Counted from the stretch's first letter, positions 1 through 9,400 are shown. The stretch: DNA of 64,000 nt from Tissierellaceae bacterium (GCA_023229175.1 JALNZV010000009.1:1-64000), one strand, 5' to 3'. Notes: generated by a model from the sequence alone, not told the origin. Translations and numbers: made by a program.

Positions 1-40
1 TTTGTCCAGTAGATGCCCCAAATCCAGCATAGTACTTATT

Positions 41-68
41 AAAAAAAGACCCTTAAGGGTCTTTTTTA
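41..68 (+). terminator. Rho-independent terminator upstream of rsmI
   Basis: A self-complementary stretch built on AAGACCCTTAAGGGTCTT is followed by a T-run. It would end transcription from a gene lying left of the window; nothing else is recognisable in bases 1-40. Confidence 0.75.
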
Positions 69-90
69 TTAAACTTTAGTAGGTGAGAAT

Positions 91-921
91 ATGGAAAGAG
101 GAAAACTATATATTTGCCCAACGCCCATTGGAAACTTAGGAGACATAACCCTGAGGACATTGGAAGCCCTTAGGGAAGCAGATTTAATTGCAGCAGAAGA
201 CACTAGGCACACCATTAAGCTCTTAAATCACTACGAAATAAGGAAGCCCCTGACCTCATATCACCAGCACAACCTCAAGGAAAAGGGGAGGGAGCTCATA
301 GAGAAGATAAACAAGGGGATAAACATAGCCTTAGTATCCGATGCGGGGATGCCGGGAATTTCCGATCCTGGGGAAGAGCTTATAAAAGCTGCCATAGACG
401 AGGGAATAGACGTGGTTCCTTTGCCAGGGGCTACAGCTAGCATAACAGCTCTTGTGGTGTCTGGACTGTCTACCCATAGATTTAACTTTTACGGCTTCCT
501 ATCCCCTAAAAAGGGAGAAAGAACTAGGGAATTAAATGAGATAAAAGGGTATAAAAATACTACCATAATATATGAAGCCCCCCATAGAATGCTGGAGCTT
601 TTAAAGGATATGGCTGATATACTGGGACAAAGAAAAGTCTCCATATCTAGGGAATTGACAAAGAGATATGAGGAAACCTTTAGGGGTACTGCCGCGGAAG
701 CTGTAGACAAGTTTAAAGAGTCTGGATTTAAGGGCGAATTTGTCATAGTAGTGGAGGGAAACCTTCAGGAGGACAAAGTTGAAGAAGTGGATATAGAAAA
801 GTCCCTAAGGGAGTATATAGATGGCGGATATACGAAAAAAGAGGCAGTGAAATTGGTGTCGGAACAGTACAATTTGCCGAAAAATCAAGTATATAAGAAA
901 AGCCTTGAAATAGGGAGGTGA
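91..921 (+). CDS. rsmI: 16S rRNA (cytidine1402-2'-O)-methyltransferase RsmI
   Basis: This 276-residue tetrapyrrole-methylase-fold protein uses S-adenosylmethionine to 2'-O-methylate C1402 of 16S rRNA in the decoding centre. The family signature PTPIGNLGDIT is at residues 11-21, AAEDTRHT follows at about 34-41, and the glycine-rich LVSDAGMPGISDPG loop is at 81-94. Length is normal for RsmI. It starts at an ATG in AGAATATGGAAAGAGG, and its TGA overlaps the first possible start of the NurA gene, so the two are probably cotranscribed. In Bacillus subtilis the orthologue also lies close to metG near the origin. Function is known from the family; nothing unusual is seen. Confidence 0.95.
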   Translation: MERGKLYICPTPIGNLGDITLRTLEALREADLIAAEDTRHTIKLLNHYEIRKPLTSYHQHNLKEKGRELIEKINKGINIALVSDAGMPGISDPGEELIKAAIDEGIDVVPLPGATASITALVVSGLSTHRFNFYGFLSPKKGERTRELNEIKGYKNTTIIYEAPHRMLELLKDMADILGQRKVSISRELTKRYEETFRGTAAEAVDKFKESGFKGEFVIVVEGNLQEDKVEEVDIEKSLREYIDGGYTKKEAVKLVSEQYNLPKNQVYKKSLEIGR

Positions 922-1913
922 TTTTAATTTACTCAATACACAGCGATTTAAAGGAGAAAATAAAGGATTTAAATCAAATGCTTCAAGATAAGTACAGGGG
1001 AATATTTTCCAAAGACAGAGAGTTTTTGCGGGATTTTATACGGCAATATATAGGGCAAATTGAGACCATGAAAAGGCTGGACAATAGGCACTTGGCTTTG
1101 TACGAGGCAAAGGGCGGCATAGTTGGCGTAGACGGATCCACAAATACTAAAGGAGGGGCATTTCCCCATTTTGTTCAAGTGTTTCAGGGCTTGGCAAAGT
1201 CTACATTAAAGGACCAAGAGCCTGTTTTCATGGCGGATATTTATTCCCCACTATTTTCCGACAGTCTAAAAAACCCCTTAGAAAAGGACGAAAAGGTCCA
1301 GACTGAAAAAAAGAATAGGTTACTGTCGGATATAGAAGTAAAAGTAGCCTTAGAGAGCATTAAAAGACATAAGCCCTACGGCATACTCATGGACGGTTCT
1401 CTCATCAGGTACAATATATACTCAGGAGATTTGTGGGCAGAGCTAAGACAGGTATGTGAAGAAGAGGGAATAATTTTAGTAGGAGTTATAAAGGACATCA
1501 AGACATCGACCATTGGAGATATGCTTGAGGAAGTGTATCCAGATCTCAGTATCAACGCCTACGACAGGGAACTTTTATTTGGCATACTTGATTATGGGGA
1601 GATAATATATATCAAGGACGAAGTAAGCAAAAAATATGAATACGAATACTCATCTGTATTTATGAGGTCATCCATAGCACCTACAGTCATTGGTATGGAC
1701 ATAATAGATAGCCAAAAAGGCCATATAGAAGAAATGAGCAGACTAGTATATACCTTAACTCCAGAGAATAGCCGAGGTGTCCCCCTATGGCTGGATTTAG
1801 TTGACAAGGAAGTCAAAATATCTGATACTATAATGGAGGGCTTAATGGAGAAATACATGGATAGAGACATATACGAGAGGTTTTTTATTCCAGAAAGAGC
1901 CAGGAGAAATTAG
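918..1913 (+). CDS. nurA: NurA-domain 5'-3' nuclease
   Basis: A 331-residue NurA-family protein. NurA is a manganese-dependent nuclease that works with the HerA translocase in DNA end resection in archaea. The metal-binding VGVDGST motif is at residues 70-75 (Asp72); a second conserved patch, ILMDGSLIRY, follows, then VGVIKDIKTS, all in family order. The neighbouring gene is a HerA-type ATPase 12 bases downstream, the classical partner arrangement. The listed GTG start overlaps the rsmI stop, but the strong Shine-Dalgarno GGGAGGTGA (913-921) lies across that codon. An Ile codon start (ATT at 927) would have better spacing, so the first three residues are uncertain. A biological role in this bacterium (repair or phage defence) is inference. 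Confidence 0.85.
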   Translation: MILIYSIHSDLKEKIKDLNQMLQDKYRGIFSKDREFLRDFIRQYIGQIETMKRLDNRHLALYEAKGGIVGVDGSTNTKGGAFPHFVQVFQGLAKSTLKDQEPVFMADIYSPLFSDSLKNPLEKDEKVQTEKKNRLLSDIEVKVALESIKRHKPYGILMDGSLIRYNIYSGDLWAELRQVCEEEGIILVGVIKDIKTSTIGDMLEEVYPDLSINAYDRELLFGILDYGEIIYIKDEVSKKYEYEYSSVFMRSSIAPTVIGMDIIDSQKGHIEEMSRLVYTLTPENSRGVPLWLDLVDKEVKISDTIMEGLMEKYMDRDIYERFFIPERARRN

Positions 1914-1925
1914 GAGGAATACAGT

Positions 1926-3767
1926 ATGAAAGTTGTAGGTATTACGACTCAGCAAGAGGTGTTTGTAGGTTCCAGAACTAGAAACTTAAGGATAAATGAA
2001 TTTTTAATAATCGAAGACCCAAACCAAGGGGATTTAATTGGGGAAGTGGTGGAGGCAAAGACCTTTAATAGATATATTCCCCTGAATATTGCGGGAGATT
2101 TCGTGGACAATTCAGTAATAGAATCCCTTAGGACATTGGGCTATAACATAGACGAAGAAACTATCTTTATAGGGAAAGTAAGGCTTTTGAACGAGGCTCT
2201 ATATCCAGTACTGACTGGCTCGGACATTAGGTTGCCCGCATTTTACGAAGTAAAGGATTTGATGATAAAGTCAAAGAAAGAAGATGGACTCGTCATAGGA
2301 GTCATTAGAAATACAGACGACATGGCAGCAGACATGGACCAAGAATACAAAAATCTATTAAATACATACGAGGAAAACGGACTTCAGCCCCAAAGGGAAA
2401 TACCCTACATAATGGACGTGAGGTCCATGCACCAATACCCGCATATTGGAGTATTTGGAGGCTCTGGCTCGGGAAAATCCTTTGGTTTAAGGGTTGTTTT
2501 GGAGGAATTGATGAAACAGAGCATCCCCACCATAGTGCTGGATCCCCACTTTGAAATGGATTTTAGCGAAAAGGCATCGTATCTTCAAGGGGATAGCTTC
2601 GATTTTGAAGACAGATTTAAATGCCTTCAAGTGGGATTTCACGTAGGAGTCAAATTTCAGGACTTAAGTGCCCAGGACCTTAAAAACCTATTAGATGCAG
2701 CCTCTACCCTTACAGATGCCATGAACAACGTGGTGGACATATTGTTCAGGAGAAGGGACTCCTTTTACAGCTTTTACAACAAGCTCAATATGCTAATGGA
2801 AGCCCAGGAGGAGGGAACCGTAGAAAAAATAGACAACAGAATAAAAGATGCGGCCACAGATGAGGAGAGAAAGGCGTGGGCAGAGAGAAAAGAACTGTAT
2901 CTATCCTATGACAAGACATGTCCCCATAGCTCCGTCAGAGGTATAGTATGGAGGCTAAAAAGGCTTGACAACGACGGGATATTTTCAAAGGACATAAGGG
3001 AAATCGAAGAAGGGTTACAAAGAGGAAAATTAATGGTAATTCAAGGAAATACAAGAATACTGCAAGTATTTAGCACTTATTTGCTAAATAACTTATACCA
3101 TAAGAGAAGGGAATACAAAGACGCCCAATACAAAAAGACCACGGCAGACTATTTTCCTCCATTTATTGTAGTTACCGACGAGGCTCACAATTTTGCTCCA
3201 AAGGGGTATGACTCTCCATCGAAATCCATCATAAAGGAAATATCTCAAGAGGGAAGGAAATACGGTGCATTTCTAATCTTAGCTACCCAAAGGCCTACAC
3301 TTTTAGACGAAACTATCACTGCCCAGCTAAATACAAAGTTTATATTTAGGACCGTAAGGGCATCGGATATACAGACCATAAAAGAAGAGACAGACCTTAC
3401 CATGGAGGAGACCAGAAGGCTTCCATATTTGAGGACAGGAGATGTATTCATATCCTCTGCTTCCATGGGAAGGACCATATTTGCCAGAATAAGGGCAGCT
3501 ATCAGCTCCAGCCCACATACGGAAAATCCTTTTGACGAGTTAAAGAGTAAGGGAAAAGAAGACGATAAAATGTTTATGGAGATAATAGAAAATAAGCTTC
3601 CCATTAACGACACGGACCTACTCCACTTAATTAGTGAGATAGAGAAGGAATTTTCCATTACATTTACCATAGATACCCTAGAAGATAGATTGAAAGAAAT
3701 GACTCAAAAAGGTTTTTTAAGTAAGGAAGACACTATTTTTGGGTATAGATATAAGAAACTGAGCTAG
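1926..3767 (+). CDS. herA: HerA-type hexameric DNA translocase (DUF87 ATPase)
   Basis: A 613-residue FtsK/HerA-superfamily ATPase. An N-terminal beta-barrel-like HAS region (about 1-110) precedes the motor domain. Walker A GGSGSGKS is at residues 178-185, and Walker B VVTDEAHNF contains Asp418-Glu419. The C-terminal motor part contains the sensor-like LATQRPTLLD and TKFIFRTVR segments typical of HerA. HerA proteins thread DNA through the central channel to feed the NurA nuclease. The ATG start has GGAGG spaced well at 1914-1918. The close spacing to the NurA gene supports a two-component complex. The C-terminal 60 residues look like a small winged-helix tail (inference). HerA is also found with other nucleases in anti-phage systems, but those partners are not present here. 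Confidence 0.88.
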   Translation: MKVVGITTQQEVFVGSRTRNLRINEFLIIEDPNQGDLIGEVVEAKTFNRYIPLNIAGDFVDNSVIESLRTLGYNIDEETIFIGKVRLLNEALYPVLTGSDIRLPAFYEVKDLMIKSKKEDGLVIGVIRNTDDMAADMDQEYKNLLNTYEENGLQPQREIPYIMDVRSMHQYPHIGVFGGSGSGKSFGLRVVLEELMKQSIPTIVLDPHFEMDFSEKASYLQGDSFDFEDRFKCLQVGFHVGVKFQDLSAQDLKNLLDAASTLTDAMNNVVDILFRRRDSFYSFYNKLNMLMEAQEEGTVEKIDNRIKDAATDEERKAWAERKELYLSYDKTCPHSSVRGIVWRLKRLDNDGIFSKDIREIEEGLQRGKLMVIQGNTRILQVFSTYLLNNLYHKRREYKDAQYKKTTADYFPPFIVVTDEAHNFAPKGYDSPSKSIIKEISQEGRKYGAFLILATQRPTLLDETITAQLNTKFIFRTVRASDIQTIKEETDLTMEETRRLPYLRTGDVFISSASMGRTIFARIRAAISSSPHTENPFDELKSKGKEDDKMFMEIIENKLPINDTDLLHLISEIEKEFSITFTIDTLEDRLKEMTQKGFLSKEDTIFGYRYKKLS

Positions 3768-3799
3768 AAATCAATTCACTATTATAGTGGGGTGACAAA

Positions 3800-6397
3800 A
3801 TGAAATCCATACAGGAAAGGTTTTACCTATTCGGTACCATACTAATTGTGGTAGTGGCACTGGGGCTTTTATATCAGTACTCCTATTTCAGCACAATTAT
3901 AAATAAGGACAAGGAATTCAACATAGAAGCGGCGAGGATTCACTTGGGCCATGAAATAAATAGCAAGATGAAGCAAAATAGGCAATGCACCATGGCTGCT
4001 TCGGAGATGGTATCCTTAGGGGCGCATTCTGACCAGCAGCTCCTTGAGCTGTTTAAAAAGCTTTCACAAAACAACCACTCTCTGAAGGCACTATATTTTG
4101 GAGACGTAAATAACAAATTGGTAATTTCATCGGAGTGGAACCCACCCAGCACCTACGATTTAAGGGACAGATTGTGGTATATAAAGGCTGTGGAGGAAGG
4201 AGATACCTATGTATCTGACGTATATATAGATGCCGTAGATGGAGAGCCAGTGATTGCAGTCTCAAAGTCCGTATACGACAATGAAGGCAACTTAATGGGC
4301 GTAGTCAGCTCCGATATCAGTGCAAATGAAATAATTAAGATGGTAGAGGATGCCACAATTAAGGGACTGGGGTATTCATTCCTAATAGATGGCTCGGGAA
4401 ATATAATAGCTCACCCTAAATACAGTATACAGTCGGAAAGCGATATGATTAGGATAGATACCTTAAGTAGCGGCATATACGGTGAATTGATAGAAACAAA
4501 ATCGGGACAAATGCAAATAAAATTCGATGGTGTAGAAGGATTTCTGTCCTATGAGCCTTTGGAGGGAACCAATTGGATTATTGGAAACTTCATGTCCATG
4601 GAAGAATTTATGGGAAATAGATGGGACAAATGGAGTGTATTTTTTATGACATTAGCCCTAGCTACTTTAATCTTCATTGTCTTTTTCTATTTGCAAAAAA
4701 ACAGTTTTCTTACGCCCATAAAAAACCTAGACAGTGATATTAAAAAAATAGACGTAGAAGAGGACATGGGCTATAGGATGCCCATAAATATAAAAGACCC
4801 CCTAGTTGAAATAAGGACCTCTATAAATGCAGTATTGGACAAGACTAAGGAGTATTTTGAACAAACTGAGCAGGACTCAGAGGAAATCATGGCTCAAAAT
4901 GAGGAATTAGAAGCATCTTACAATCAACTGTCCGCCATGGAAGAAGAACTGAGGGAGCAGTATGACCTTCTCCTTTATTCGGAGGAAAGACTTAAAAATG
5001 CCCTAGTAAAAAATGAAGTTGTAATATCTGCAATACCGGATATATTGTTTGTGTACGACAAAGACGGGGTATATGTTGACATTCAAGGAGAACATGCTGG
5101 CAATTTAGCTGCTCCGGAGTCGACTTTACTGGGCAAGAGACTGACCGATATTTTGCCAGAGGATATTGGATTTTTAGTGCTGGACAGAATAACGAAGGTC
5201 ATTGAAAATGATAAAATGGAGTTTTTTGAATACGATTTAGAAGTGGAATCGGGCTTGCAAAGTTTTGAGGTCAGAATGGTCAAGTTAGACGAACGACATG
5301 TCCTAGCCATGACTAGAAATATCTCAGATAGAAAAGAAATGGAAAATAGACTCATAAATTTATCCTATAGGGATCAGCTTACGGGCCTTTACAATAGAAG
5401 GTTTTTTGAAGAGGAACTAAGTAGATTGGACGTGGAAAGGAATCTCCCCCTTAGTATAATTATGTCAGATGTCAATGGATTAAAGCTTATAAATGACTCC
5501 TTTGGGCACAAAGTAGGGGACGAGCTACTTAAAACCATTGCAAATGTAATGATAAAAGGCTGTAGGGCTGACGATATAATTGCCAGAATAAGCGGCGATG
5601 AATTTGTAATTATATTGCCAAAGACCTCTGAGGAAGAAGCGGAGGTTTTAGCTGATAGATTGAAAAAGTTAAGTTCAGAAACTAAGTTTTCCGATAAAGT
5701 CTTCCCAAATTTAGAACTATCTATATCTTTTGGTATAGGTACAAAGCACTCCATGGATGTAGATATGGCATTAATATTTAAAAAAGCGGAAGACAAAATG
5801 TACGCCCACAAATTATTAGAGGGACCCAGTATGAGAAGCAAGACCATTGAGACCATAATAAAGGCACTCTATGAAAAAAATGAAAGGGAAGAAAAACACT
5901 CCAATAGGGTATCCATAATATGTCAGGATATAGGAAAGGCATTGGGACTAGGGGAAGATAAAATTAGAGAATTGGGCAGCGTAGGGCTGTTGCACGACAT
6001 AGGGAAGATAGCCATCAGCGAGACCATATTGGACAAGCCAGGGAAGCTGACTAAGGACGAATGGGATGAAATGAAAAAACATCCGGAAATAGGCTATAGA
6101 ATTCTCAGCACAGTAAATGAAATGGGGCAAATTGCGGAGTACATCCTATATCACCACGAGAGATACGATGGATATGGATATCCCAAGGGACTTAAGGGGG
6201 AGGACATACCCTTTATGTCTAGGATAATCACCATTGCCGATGCTTACGATGCCATGGCAGAGGACAGGCCCTATAGAAAGGGTTTAAGTCAAGAGGAGAT
6301 AATAAGGGAATTTGTCGACCATGCTGGGACCCAATTCGACCCGTATTTGACAAAGATATTTATTGAGGAAGTATTAGGGTATAAAGATACACTATAA
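3800..6397 (+). CDS. Cache-PAS-GGDEF-HD-GYP membrane signalling protein
   Basis: An 865-residue two-enzyme cyclic-di-GMP protein. Order: transmembrane helix about 9-29; extracellular double-Cache sensor about 30-275 with the DRLWYIKA signature; second helix about 278-300; HAMP-like/coiled-coil linker 355-395 (glutamate rich); PAS about 396-510; GGDEF about 520-680; HD-GYP about 690-865. The cyclase signature reads SGDEF (598-602), one residue off GGDEF but still compatible with activity. The HD-GYP domain keeps the HD pair (732-733), HPEIGYRIL, and HHERYDGYGYP (785-795), so phosphodiesterase residues are intact. The ligand of the Cache domain cannot be read from sequence. It stands alone, ending in a bidirectional terminator. 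Confidence 0.88.
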   Translation: MKSIQERFYLFGTILIVVVALGLLYQYSYFSTIINKDKEFNIEAARIHLGHEINSKMKQNRQCTMAASEMVSLGAHSDQQLLELFKKLSQNNHSLKALYFGDVNNKLVISSEWNPPSTYDLRDRLWYIKAVEEGDTYVSDVYIDAVDGEPVIAVSKSVYDNEGNLMGVVSSDISANEIIKMVEDATIKGLGYSFLIDGSGNIIAHPKYSIQSESDMIRIDTLSSGIYGELIETKSGQMQIKFDGVEGFLSYEPLEGTNWIIGNFMSMEEFMGNRWDKWSVFFMTLALATLIFIVFFYLQKNSFLTPIKNLDSDIKKIDVEEDMGYRMPINIKDPLVEIRTSINAVLDKTKEYFEQTEQDSEEIMAQNEELEASYNQLSAMEEELREQYDLLLYSEERLKNALVKNEVVISAIPDILFVYDKDGVYVDIQGEHAGNLAAPESTLLGKRLTDILPEDIGFLVLDRITKVIENDKMEFFEYDLEVESGLQSFEVRMVKLDERHVLAMTRNISDRKEMENRLINLSYRDQLTGLYNRRFFEEELSRLDVERNLPLSIIMSDVNGLKLINDSFGHKVGDELLKTIANVMIKGCRADDIIARISGDEFVIILPKTSEEEAEVLADRLKKLSSETKFSDKVFPNLELSISFGIGTKHSMDVDMALIFKKAEDKMYAHKLLEGPSMRSKTIETIIKALYEKNEREEKHSNRVSIICQDIGKALGLGEDKIRELGSVGLLHDIGKIAISETILDKPGKLTKDEWDEMKKHPEIGYRILSTVNEMGQIAEYILYHHERYDGYGYPKGLKGEDIPFMSRIITIADAYDAMAEDRPYRKGLSQEEIIREFVDHAGTQFDPYLTKIFIEEVLGYKDTL

Positions 6398-6400
6398 AAA

Positions 6401-6427
6401 ACTAGGTTCTCTATTAGAGAACCTAGT
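6401..6427 (+). terminator. Bidirectional terminator between convergent genes
   Basis: ACTAGGTTCTC and GAGAACCTAGT form an 11-bp stem with loop TATTA. A-rich bases on the left and T-rich bases on the right let it serve both the GGDEF/HD-GYP gene and the leftward 3D-domain gene, whose stop codon lies inside it. Confidence 0.8.
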
Positions 6428-7457
6428 CGTTTAATACATATACTTTGACTTTACGCCTTCCAAATCTATATACGACATTGGAATCCTCGTAAAACAAGTC
6501 AATTTTGTTTCCTTTAATTGCACCGCCTGTGTCCTCAGCTATGGCAAAGCCGTAGTCTTTTGAGCCATCTAAACTTTGGACATATAGTTTCGTGCCTAAG
6601 GGTATAACCTTTGGATCTACTGCCACTACCCCAGGTCTAGCCTTGGTACCAGAGGCAGTGATGCCGTATCCAGGGTCTCCTGGATTTTTGCCGCAGCTTT
6701 CGTAGGACAAATCGTAGGCTGTAGCAGACATGGTAATAGCCTTCCTATAACTGGTATCGCCCCTCGATGTGACGATTATATCCCTTGTACCCTTCTCTAT
6801 AATTTGAGAGATGGGCTCTGATACTGTTTCCTCTCCTACTACTTCCGTGCCTAGGAGTTTGCCATCTACAAATTCTTTTTTAAGGTAAATTGTCTTTAAC
6901 CCATTTTCTCCTTCTTGCACGGTTTTAGTTGTGCCTATGTCCATACTGTGATTTTTATTGACGATATTTTCAAAGGGAATGACCTCGTCATAGGCCTCTA
7001 CTACTTCTTCCACTTTGTATAGTGTAATCTTACCTCCTGATAATACACTATCTTCCAGCCTTGGGGATGTAAAGTCCTTCTCTCCCAAGACGATATTGTT
7101 GTCCTCCAAGATTTCTCCTACGGAGTGATAAATAGATTTTACATCTATTGCGATTTTATTTGCTTCAATAGTATATAGCCTAGGTCTCTTTATATTTATA
7201 GTCATGTTATTTTCTATTTCAGCTTTTAGGGCAACATCTATATATGCCCCTTTTTCAAGAATAATATTATTTTCTTGAAGAAAATCTTCTACGGTGTCTG
7301 CGTTGGAAGTAAGTGTCCTTACTTCATTATCCAGATTAATGGTAACCTCCATCTTGCCATCTCGGAGTATATAAACCCCAAAAGATATGACCGCAACAAC
7401 GACCAAGGCCACCAAGACTTGAAACTTCCAAGCCCTTTTTAACGGATGCTCTTCCAT
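6423..7457 (-). CDS. YabE-like DUF348/G5/3D-domain cell-wall protein
   Basis: A 344-residue exported protein with one N-terminal membrane anchor (about residues 14-28), two DUF348 repeats (about 33-115, each starting with a short beta strand and ending in an EDFLQENNI-like helix), a G5 domain (about 125-210) and a C-terminal 3D domain (about 240-344). The 3D domain has the double-psi barrel pattern of MltA/Rpf-like murein hydrolases, with SATAYD, VAVDPKVIPLGTKLYV and EDTGGAIKGNKIDLF. The three conserved aspartates are present. In Bacillus the similar yabE gene lies next to rnmV and rsmA, and here it is 6 kb from them. Predicted to remodel peptidoglycan at the cell surface. A near-consensus promoter precedes it. 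Confidence 0.85.
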   Translation of the reverse strand: MEEHPLKRAWKFQVLVALVVVAVISFGVYILRDGKMEVTINLDNEVRTLTSNADTVEDFLQENNIILEKGAYIDVALKAEIENNMTINIKRPRLYTIEANKIAIDVKSIYHSVGEILEDNNIVLGEKDFTSPRLEDSVLSGGKITLYKVEEVVEAYDEVIPFENIVNKNHSMDIGTTKTVQEGENGLKTIYLKKEFVDGKLLGTEVVGEETVSEPISQIIEKGTRDIIVTSRGDTSYRKAITMSATAYDLSYESCGKNPGDPGYGITASGTKARPGVVAVDPKVIPLGTKLYVQSLDGSKDYGFAIAEDTGGAIKGNKIDLFYEDSNVVYRFGRRKVKVYVLND

Positions 7458-7487
7458 AAATTACCTCCTAAATTTTTCTATTCTTGT

Positions 7488-7515
7488 ATTGTATCAAATA
7501 AAATATATTTGTCAA
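7488..7515 (-). promoter_or_regulatory. Sigma-A promoter of the 3D-domain gene
   Basis: On the minus strand TTGACA (7515-7510) and TACAAT (7493-7488) are separated by 16 bases, about 30 bases before the start codon. Confidence 0.65.
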
Positions 7516-7657
7516 ATTTTTGCTACAGTATCCAGAATATTCTCAAAACATGTCGCAATTATTACTTACATTCTCATTAAGACATATTATATGTAAGACT
7601 TGGAAAATTATGCATAATAGAAAATTCCACAAAACGAAAAAATTCTCATATACTTCT

Positions 7658-7684
7658 TGACATTAATGTGATATTAGTATAAAC
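7658..7684 (+). promoter_or_regulatory. Possible promoter for the cyclic-DPG GTPase transcript
   Basis: TTGACA (7658-7663) is followed by TATAAA (7679-7684) at a short 15-base spacing, or by TAAACT at 17 bases. It lies about 200 bases before the start codon, giving a long untranslated leader. The rest of 7516-7757 is A/T-rich with no gene seen. Confidence 0.4.
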
Positions 7685-7758
7685 TAATTGTATTTATTAT
7701 AAATATTTAATTTGTCGCCAAATTAAAGACAAATTCAGACAATATTACATTATAGCAA

Positions 7759-7831
7759 ATGTATAGGAGCACAGCTGCCTTTGAGCGTAAGAAAACATTA
7801 AATCAGGAAACGAAAGTAGAGCCTTGTACAT
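7759..7831 (+). promoter_or_regulatory. Unassigned structured 5' leader
   Basis: ATGTATAGG (7759-7767) can pair with CCTTGTACAT (7822-7831). Inside, CTTT(gag)CGT (7779-7788) can pair with ACGAAAG (7810-7816). The stems close about 70 bases of purine-rich sequence upstream of the cyclic-DPG GTPase. It lacks the T-box motif and I could not match it to a riboswitch class. The prediction was done by eye. Confidence 0.3.
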
Positions 7832-7880
7832 TGCTAAGTGAAATAGAGTTTAATCGTTACAATTTGAAAGGGATGACTAT

Positions 7881-9194
7881 ATGGAAAAAGTAAACGTAAT
7901 TATAATGGGAGCCGCAGGAAGGGATTTTCACGTATTCAATACATACTTTAGAGGCAACGAAAGGTATAATGTAGTAGGATTTACTGCGACCCAAATTCCA
8001 AATATCCATGGTAGAAAGTATCCTAAAGAACTGGCAGGAGAGCTGTACCCAGAGGGGATTTCAATTTATCCAGAAGAAGAACTGGTAAATTTAATAAAAT
8101 TACAAAGGGTTCAACAAGTAATCTTCGCTTATAGCGATATCGACCATGAAGAGGTAATGCACAAGGCTTCCACAGTACTTAGTGCAGGAGCAGACTTTAG
8201 ATTTATGGGACCAGAAAATACTAGTATAAAATCTACAAAGCCCGTAATATCAGTATGTGCCGTAAGGACAGGAGTAGGCAAGAGCCAAACCACAAGGAAA
8301 GTATGTAAAATCCTAAAGGACATGGGAAAAACTGTGGTGGCAATTAGACATCCAATGCCCTATGGGGATTTAAAAGAGCAGATTTCCCAAAGGTTCGCCA
8401 CATATGAAGACTTAGATAGGCACAAATGTACCATTGAAGAGAGAGAAGAATACGAGCCACACATAGACAATGGAATCATAGTTTATTCAGGAGTCGACTA
8501 CGAGACAATTTTGAGGGAAGCAGAAAAAGAAGCAGATGTAATTATTTGGGATGGGGGAAACAACGACTTTCCATTTTACCATTCAGACCTAAATATAGTG
8601 TTGGTGGACCCACTAAGACCAGGTCATGAACTGAAATTCCATCCAGGGGAAACAAATCTAAAGATGGCAGATGTAATTGTAATCAACAAAATAGACTCCG
8701 CAAACAAGGCAGATGTAGACACAGTACGGGATAGCATCGAAAAAGCAAACCCCAACGCCGTAGTCATAGAAGCCGCATCGCCAATTGCCGTAGAGAACCC
8801 AGAGTCAATTAAAAATAAAAGGGTACTAATAATAGAAGATGGGCCAACCCTTACCCACGGCGGGATGAAATATGGAGCAGGTACAGTGGCAGCCAGAAAA
8901 TATGGTGCAGGAGAGATAATCGATCCAAGGCCACATGCCGTAGGCAGCATAAAAGAAACTTATGAAAAATACAGTCATCTATCGGATATTTTGCCTGCCA
9001 TGGGATATGGAGATACTCAAGTGAAGGAATTGGAGGAAACCATCAATAAAATAGATTGCGATTTAATCATCTCTGGTACCCCCATAGATATAAGGAGAGT
9101 AATCAGTACCGACAAGCCCATAGAAAGGGTGGAGTACTACCTTCAAGAAATAGGCGATCCTACCCTTGAAGATGTACTAAGTAAATTTAAATAG
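7881..9194 (+). CDS. Cyclic 2,3-diphosphoglycerate synthetase-like P-loop GTPase
   Basis: A 437-residue P-loop protein. An N-terminal Rossmann-like region (MGAAGRDFHVFN, 9-20) precedes the nucleotide-binding loop GVGKSQTT (131-138). WDGGNNDFPF (about 215-224) and INKIDSANKADV (about 266-277) resemble the Walker B and the NKxD base-recognition motif of GTPases. Full-length relatives are annotated as cyclic 2,3-diphosphoglycerate synthetase, after the methanogen enzyme that makes the thermoprotectant cyclic DPG. In clostridia the substrate is not established and the gene often lies near arginine/ornithine catabolism genes, as here beside ornithine carbamoyltransferase. Starts at ATG after AAAGGGATG. 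The family call is good; the reaction is uncertain. Confidence 0.72.
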   Translation: MEKVNVIIMGAAGRDFHVFNTYFRGNERYNVVGFTATQIPNIHGRKYPKELAGELYPEGISIYPEEELVNLIKLQRVQQVIFAYSDIDHEEVMHKASTVLSAGADFRFMGPENTSIKSTKPVISVCAVRTGVGKSQTTRKVCKILKDMGKTVVAIRHPMPYGDLKEQISQRFATYEDLDRHKCTIEEREEYEPHIDNGIIVYSGVDYETILREAEKEADVIIWDGGNNDFPFYHSDLNIVLVDPLRPGHELKFHPGETNLKMADVIVINKIDSANKADVDTVRDSIEKANPNAVVIEAASPIAVENPESIKNKRVLIIEDGPTLTHGGMKYGAGTVAARKYGAGEIIDPRPHAVGSIKETYEKYSHLSDILPAMGYGDTQVKELEETINKIDCDLIISGTPIDIRRVISTDKPIERVEYYLQEIGDPTLEDVLSKFK

Positions 9195-9202
9195 AATCTA
9201 AT

Positions 9203-9400
9203 GATTGGAAGAGTAAATATAGGGGAGTTAAAAGCGAGTTAGAGTAGAGTGAAAGTCTAACAAACGAAGCTATATTGAAGAGAGCCCATGAAGATTATGG
9301 TTAGAAGCCGTTATATAATTGAGTGGAAATAGTTTACTATTTCAATAAGAGTGGCACCGCGAACCCCTTCGTCTCTTTACAGGAGATAAGGGGTTTTTTA
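9203..9400 (+). promoter_or_regulatory. T-box leader, apparent arginine (AGA) specifier
   Basis: The T-box sequence AGAGTGGCACCGCG is at 9348-9361, followed by a terminator (ACCCCTT...AAGGGGT plus T-run, 9363-9399). Stem I pairs TATAG (about 9228-9232) with CTATA (9270-9274). The following loop reads GAAG-AGA-G, with AGA at 9281-9283. Aligned on GAA with the metG leader (GAAT-ATG-G), the specifier is AGA, an arginine codon. No clear promoter lies between the preceding stop and the leader, so it may act inside an operon. Confidence 0.85.
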
